Assembly: GCA_902796505.1 (NCBI GenBank) | Contig: CADBPA010000147.1 | Span: 1-7,182, forward strand | Reading direction: 5' to 3' | Length of the DNA: 7,182 bases | Origin: an uncultured Ruminococcus sp. | Lineage (GTDB): Bacteria > Bacillota > Clostridia > Oscillospirales > CAG-272 | In this document: positions 5,492 through 7,182 of the stretch, piece by piece | Position numbering within the stretch: the first letter of the stretch is position 1 | How the letters are laid out: each line of letters starts with the position of its first letter | The notes under the pieces: model-generated | What the model was told of the DNA's origin: nothing | What the model saw: the letters and a program-made list of their open reading frames with translations, nothing else | Database searches by the model: none | Position numbers and translations under genes: made by a program

Positions 5492-6387
5492 TCAGAGATC
5501 TTTCAGAAAATCTTCACCGCAGAGCGTTTTGATAATTTCGTCGAGATCTTCGTTATCCTCATAGAAGAGCGTGATGGATTTTTTCTGCCGCGCCCGTCGA
5601 TCTTGACTTTACGGCCGATGGAGGACTGAATGCGCAGTTCCATCTCGCGGAAGTAATCGACGATCGGTTCTTCCTCCTCGTCCGGAGCCTCCTCTGCGGC
5701 TTTCTCGCGCGCCTTGTTTGCGCGCTTGACCTCTTCTTCCAGCTGGCGGACCGAGAGATCGAAGTCGATCGTTCTGCGGGCGAGCAGGAGCATATCGTCC
5801 CGGCTCTTCGCGCCGAGGAGCGTTCTTGCGTGGCCGGCGGAGAGCGAGTGATCGGCGACCAGGGAGAGGATCTCGTCCGGCAGGTCGAGAAGGCGCATCA
5901 TATTGGCGATGGCGCTGCGGGATCTGCCGATCTTCGCGGAGAGTTCTTCCTGCGTCATACCGTATTCTTCGATGAGCGAGCGGTAGGCGAGCGCCTCTTC
6001 GATCGGGCTCAGGTCCTCGCGCTGGATGTTTTCGATCAGGGCGATCTGCGCCGCCGCCTTGTCGTCCTTTTCCAGAAGGATGGCGGGGATCTCTTCGAGC
6101 TCGGCGAGCTTGCTTGCGCGGAAGCGGCGTTCGCCGGCGATGATCTGGTAGCGGCCGCGGTCGGTCGCGCGGACGAGGATCGGCTGCAGCACGCCGTGTT
6201 CTTTGATGGAGGCGGCAAGCGTTTCGAGAGACTCCTTGCCGAAGGTTTTTCTCGGCTGGTCGCTCTTCGGATCGATCAGGGCGAGGGGAAGTTTTTGCAC
6301 CTGATCGGAGGTTTCCTCCGCTCCGAGGGCGTTTTCGAGGAAGATGGCGTCAAGGCCGCGGCCGAGGCCGGCATTTTTCTTTTTCAT
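5492..6387 (-). CDS. parB: Chromosome-partitioning protein ParB (Spo0J), with a frameshift near the C-terminus
   Basis: ParB is the centromere-binding CTPase that loads at parS near the origin, spreads, and works with ParA and SMC in chromosome segregation. Seen: the N-terminal LGRGLDAIF motif (residues 8-16, the ParA-contact region); the CTP-binding domain with QPRKTF and GERRFRA (85-91); ENIQRE (119-124); a helix-turn-helix (about 144-165, EELSAKIGRSRSAIANMMR); SAGHARTLL; an acidic linker; and a C-terminal dimerisation segment. The intact frame ends at 5503 with an atypical tail (KNPSRSSMR). The typical ParB ending (KSITLFYEDNEDLDEIIKTL) is in the -1 frame and stops at 5492. One more A in the A6 run at 5579-5584 would give a normal 298-residue protein. 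The start has AGGAG nine bases upstream and follows parA by 37 bp. Sequencing error is the likeliest cause, since the A AAA AAT slippery pattern would be unusual in parB. Confidence 0.93.
5579..5584 (-). other. A6 homopolymer at the parB frameshift point
   Basis: Six As followed by T on the minus strand; in the zero frame this reads A AAA AAT. Seven As would restore the conserved ParB C-terminus (RKKSITLFYED). Confidence 0.8.
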
Positions 6388-6424
6388 AACTTCGATCTCC
6401 TGTATTGGATTGGTCTTTCGGGGT

Positions 6425-7182
6425 TCAGATGCGCATCATCAGTTCTTTGGCGACGGCGGCGTATTCCAGCGCGCCCTTGCCGTAGGGATCGTGATAGCAG
6501 ATCGGCTCGCCGTATCCCGGCGCTTCCGAGAGGCGGACGGTGCGCGAGATCGGCACCTTGAAGAGCTGATCCTGATAGTAGCGTTTGAGCTCGGCGACTA
6601 CCTGCCCGGTCAGCGTCAATCTGCCGTTGTACATCGTCAGGAGAATACCGACGATGCGCAGATCGGGGTTATAGAGCTGGCGGATGCGCTTGACGGTGTT
6701 GAGCAACTGCGACATTCCCTCCAGCGAGTAAAACTCGCATTGCATCGGGATGACGATGCCGTCCGACACCGAGAGCGCCTTGACCGTCAGCAGTCCGAGC
6801 GACGGCGGACAATCGATGAAGATGTAGTCGAAGCGGTCGCGGACGGCTTCGATCGCCGGCTTGATGTAATCCTGCACCTGCTGTTCGTCCTCGATTTCGA
6901 GGTCGTGCAGCTCGATCTCCGCGCCGGCGAGGCTGATCGTCGCCGGAACGACCCAGAGATTCTTGAAATTGCTCTTGAGAATGGCGTCATCCATGCTGCA
7001 ATTGCCGATGATGACGTCGTAGATCGAGTTTTTGATCTTGGATTTGGCAATACCGAGGCCGCTGGTCGCGTTGCCCTGCGGATCCATATCGATCATCAGG
7101 ACTTTTTTGCCCTTGTTTGCGATCTGGGCGGAGATGTTCACGCAGGAGGTCGTCTTGCCGACGCCTCCCTTCTGGTTGGAAA
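6425..7182 (-). CDS. parA: Chromosome-partitioning ATPase ParA (Soj), start beyond the right edge
   Basis: ParA is a deviant-Walker ATPase that binds nucleoid DNA as an ATP dimer and, with ParB, segregates the origin; in Bacillus, Soj also regulates DnaA. Visible from the right edge: SNQ then the deviant Walker A motif KGGVGKTT (7148-7171), Walker A' VLMIDMDPQGNATSGLG, Walker B YIFIDCPPSLGLLT, the MQCEFYSLEGMSQLL region and the C-terminal VRLSEAPGYGEPICYHDP segment. About 251 residues are present. Family members are about 255-260 residues, so only some 6-10 N-terminal residues are missing. An internal GTG at 7139-7141 is not the start, because it lies after Walker A. The stop precedes parB by 37 bp, in the usual parA-parB order. 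Assignment is very secure. Confidence 0.97.
   Translation of the reverse strand, partial: SNQKGGVGKTTSCVNISAQIANKGKKVLMIDMDPQGNATSGLGIAKSKIKNSIYDVIIGNCSMDDAILKSNFKNLWVVPATISLAGAEIELHDLEIEDEQQVQDYIKPAIEAVRDRFDYIFIDCPPSLGLLTVKALSVSDGIVIPMQCEFYSLEGMSQLLNTVKRIRQLYNPDLRIVGILLTMYNGRLTLTGQVVAELKRYYQDQLFKVPISRTVRLSEAPGYGEPICYHDPYGKGALEYAAVAKELMMRI

Noticed and set aside
7139..7141. GTG as the start of parA
   Set aside because: It falls after the Walker A motif KGGVGKTT, which is in the same frame upstream, so the true start is beyond the right edge.

Overview
All seven genes in this window lie on the minus strand. The set suggests a Gram-positive bacterium of the Bacillota, probably a gut-type Clostridia relative. 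The evidence is a chromosomal Soj/Spo0J-type parA-parB pair, a zinc-ribbon/TPR/TIR protein and an SPFH (YdjI-like) protein of kinds familiar in Firmicutes, strong AGGAG-type ribosome binding sites at several genes, and a BspA-type leucine-rich repeat array. The genus cannot be told from the sequence. In Firmicutes parAB normally sits close to oriC and is transcribed away from it, so the origin is probably beyond the right edge (inference).

Reading in the direction of transcription, from right to left: (1) parA, missing only its first few codons at the window edge, is followed 37 bp later by parB. The conserved C-terminus of parB is split by a one-base frameshift in an A6 tract. (2) Two unrecognised membrane-protein genes follow and look like an operon. 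The first (two predicted membrane segments) is broken by a one-base frameshift in a C6 tract. The second (four predicted membrane segments plus a soluble tail) is intact and ends at two tandem Rho-independent terminators. (3) A near-perfect sigma-A promoter (TTGACA, 17 bp, TATAAT), overlapped by three tandem 11-bp repeats, drives a 74-residue ribbon-helix-helix regulator. Twelve bases later comes a 1101-residue protein. (4) The start of an SPFH-domain gene runs off the left edge.

The centre of interest is the 1101-residue protein. It carries a zinc ribbon, TPR-like helices, a TIR domain that keeps the candidate catalytic glutamate, more TPR-like helices, a single membrane span, and an array of 13 BspA-type 23-residue leucine-rich repeats. 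The positive-inside rule places the TIR half in the cytoplasm and the repeats outside the cell. That is the layout of a Toll-like receptor with the domain order reversed. With its dedicated regulator and the adjacent SPFH gene it forms a plausible sensor module for envelope stress, defence or host contact. That role is inferred and not shown by the sequence.

Two neighbouring genes carry single-base indels in six-base homopolymers. This may be sequencing or assembly error, so both frames should be checked before any biological meaning is drawn. No tRNA, rRNA, CRISPR array, transposase or parS site was seen, and no gene-free stretch exceeds 300 bases.
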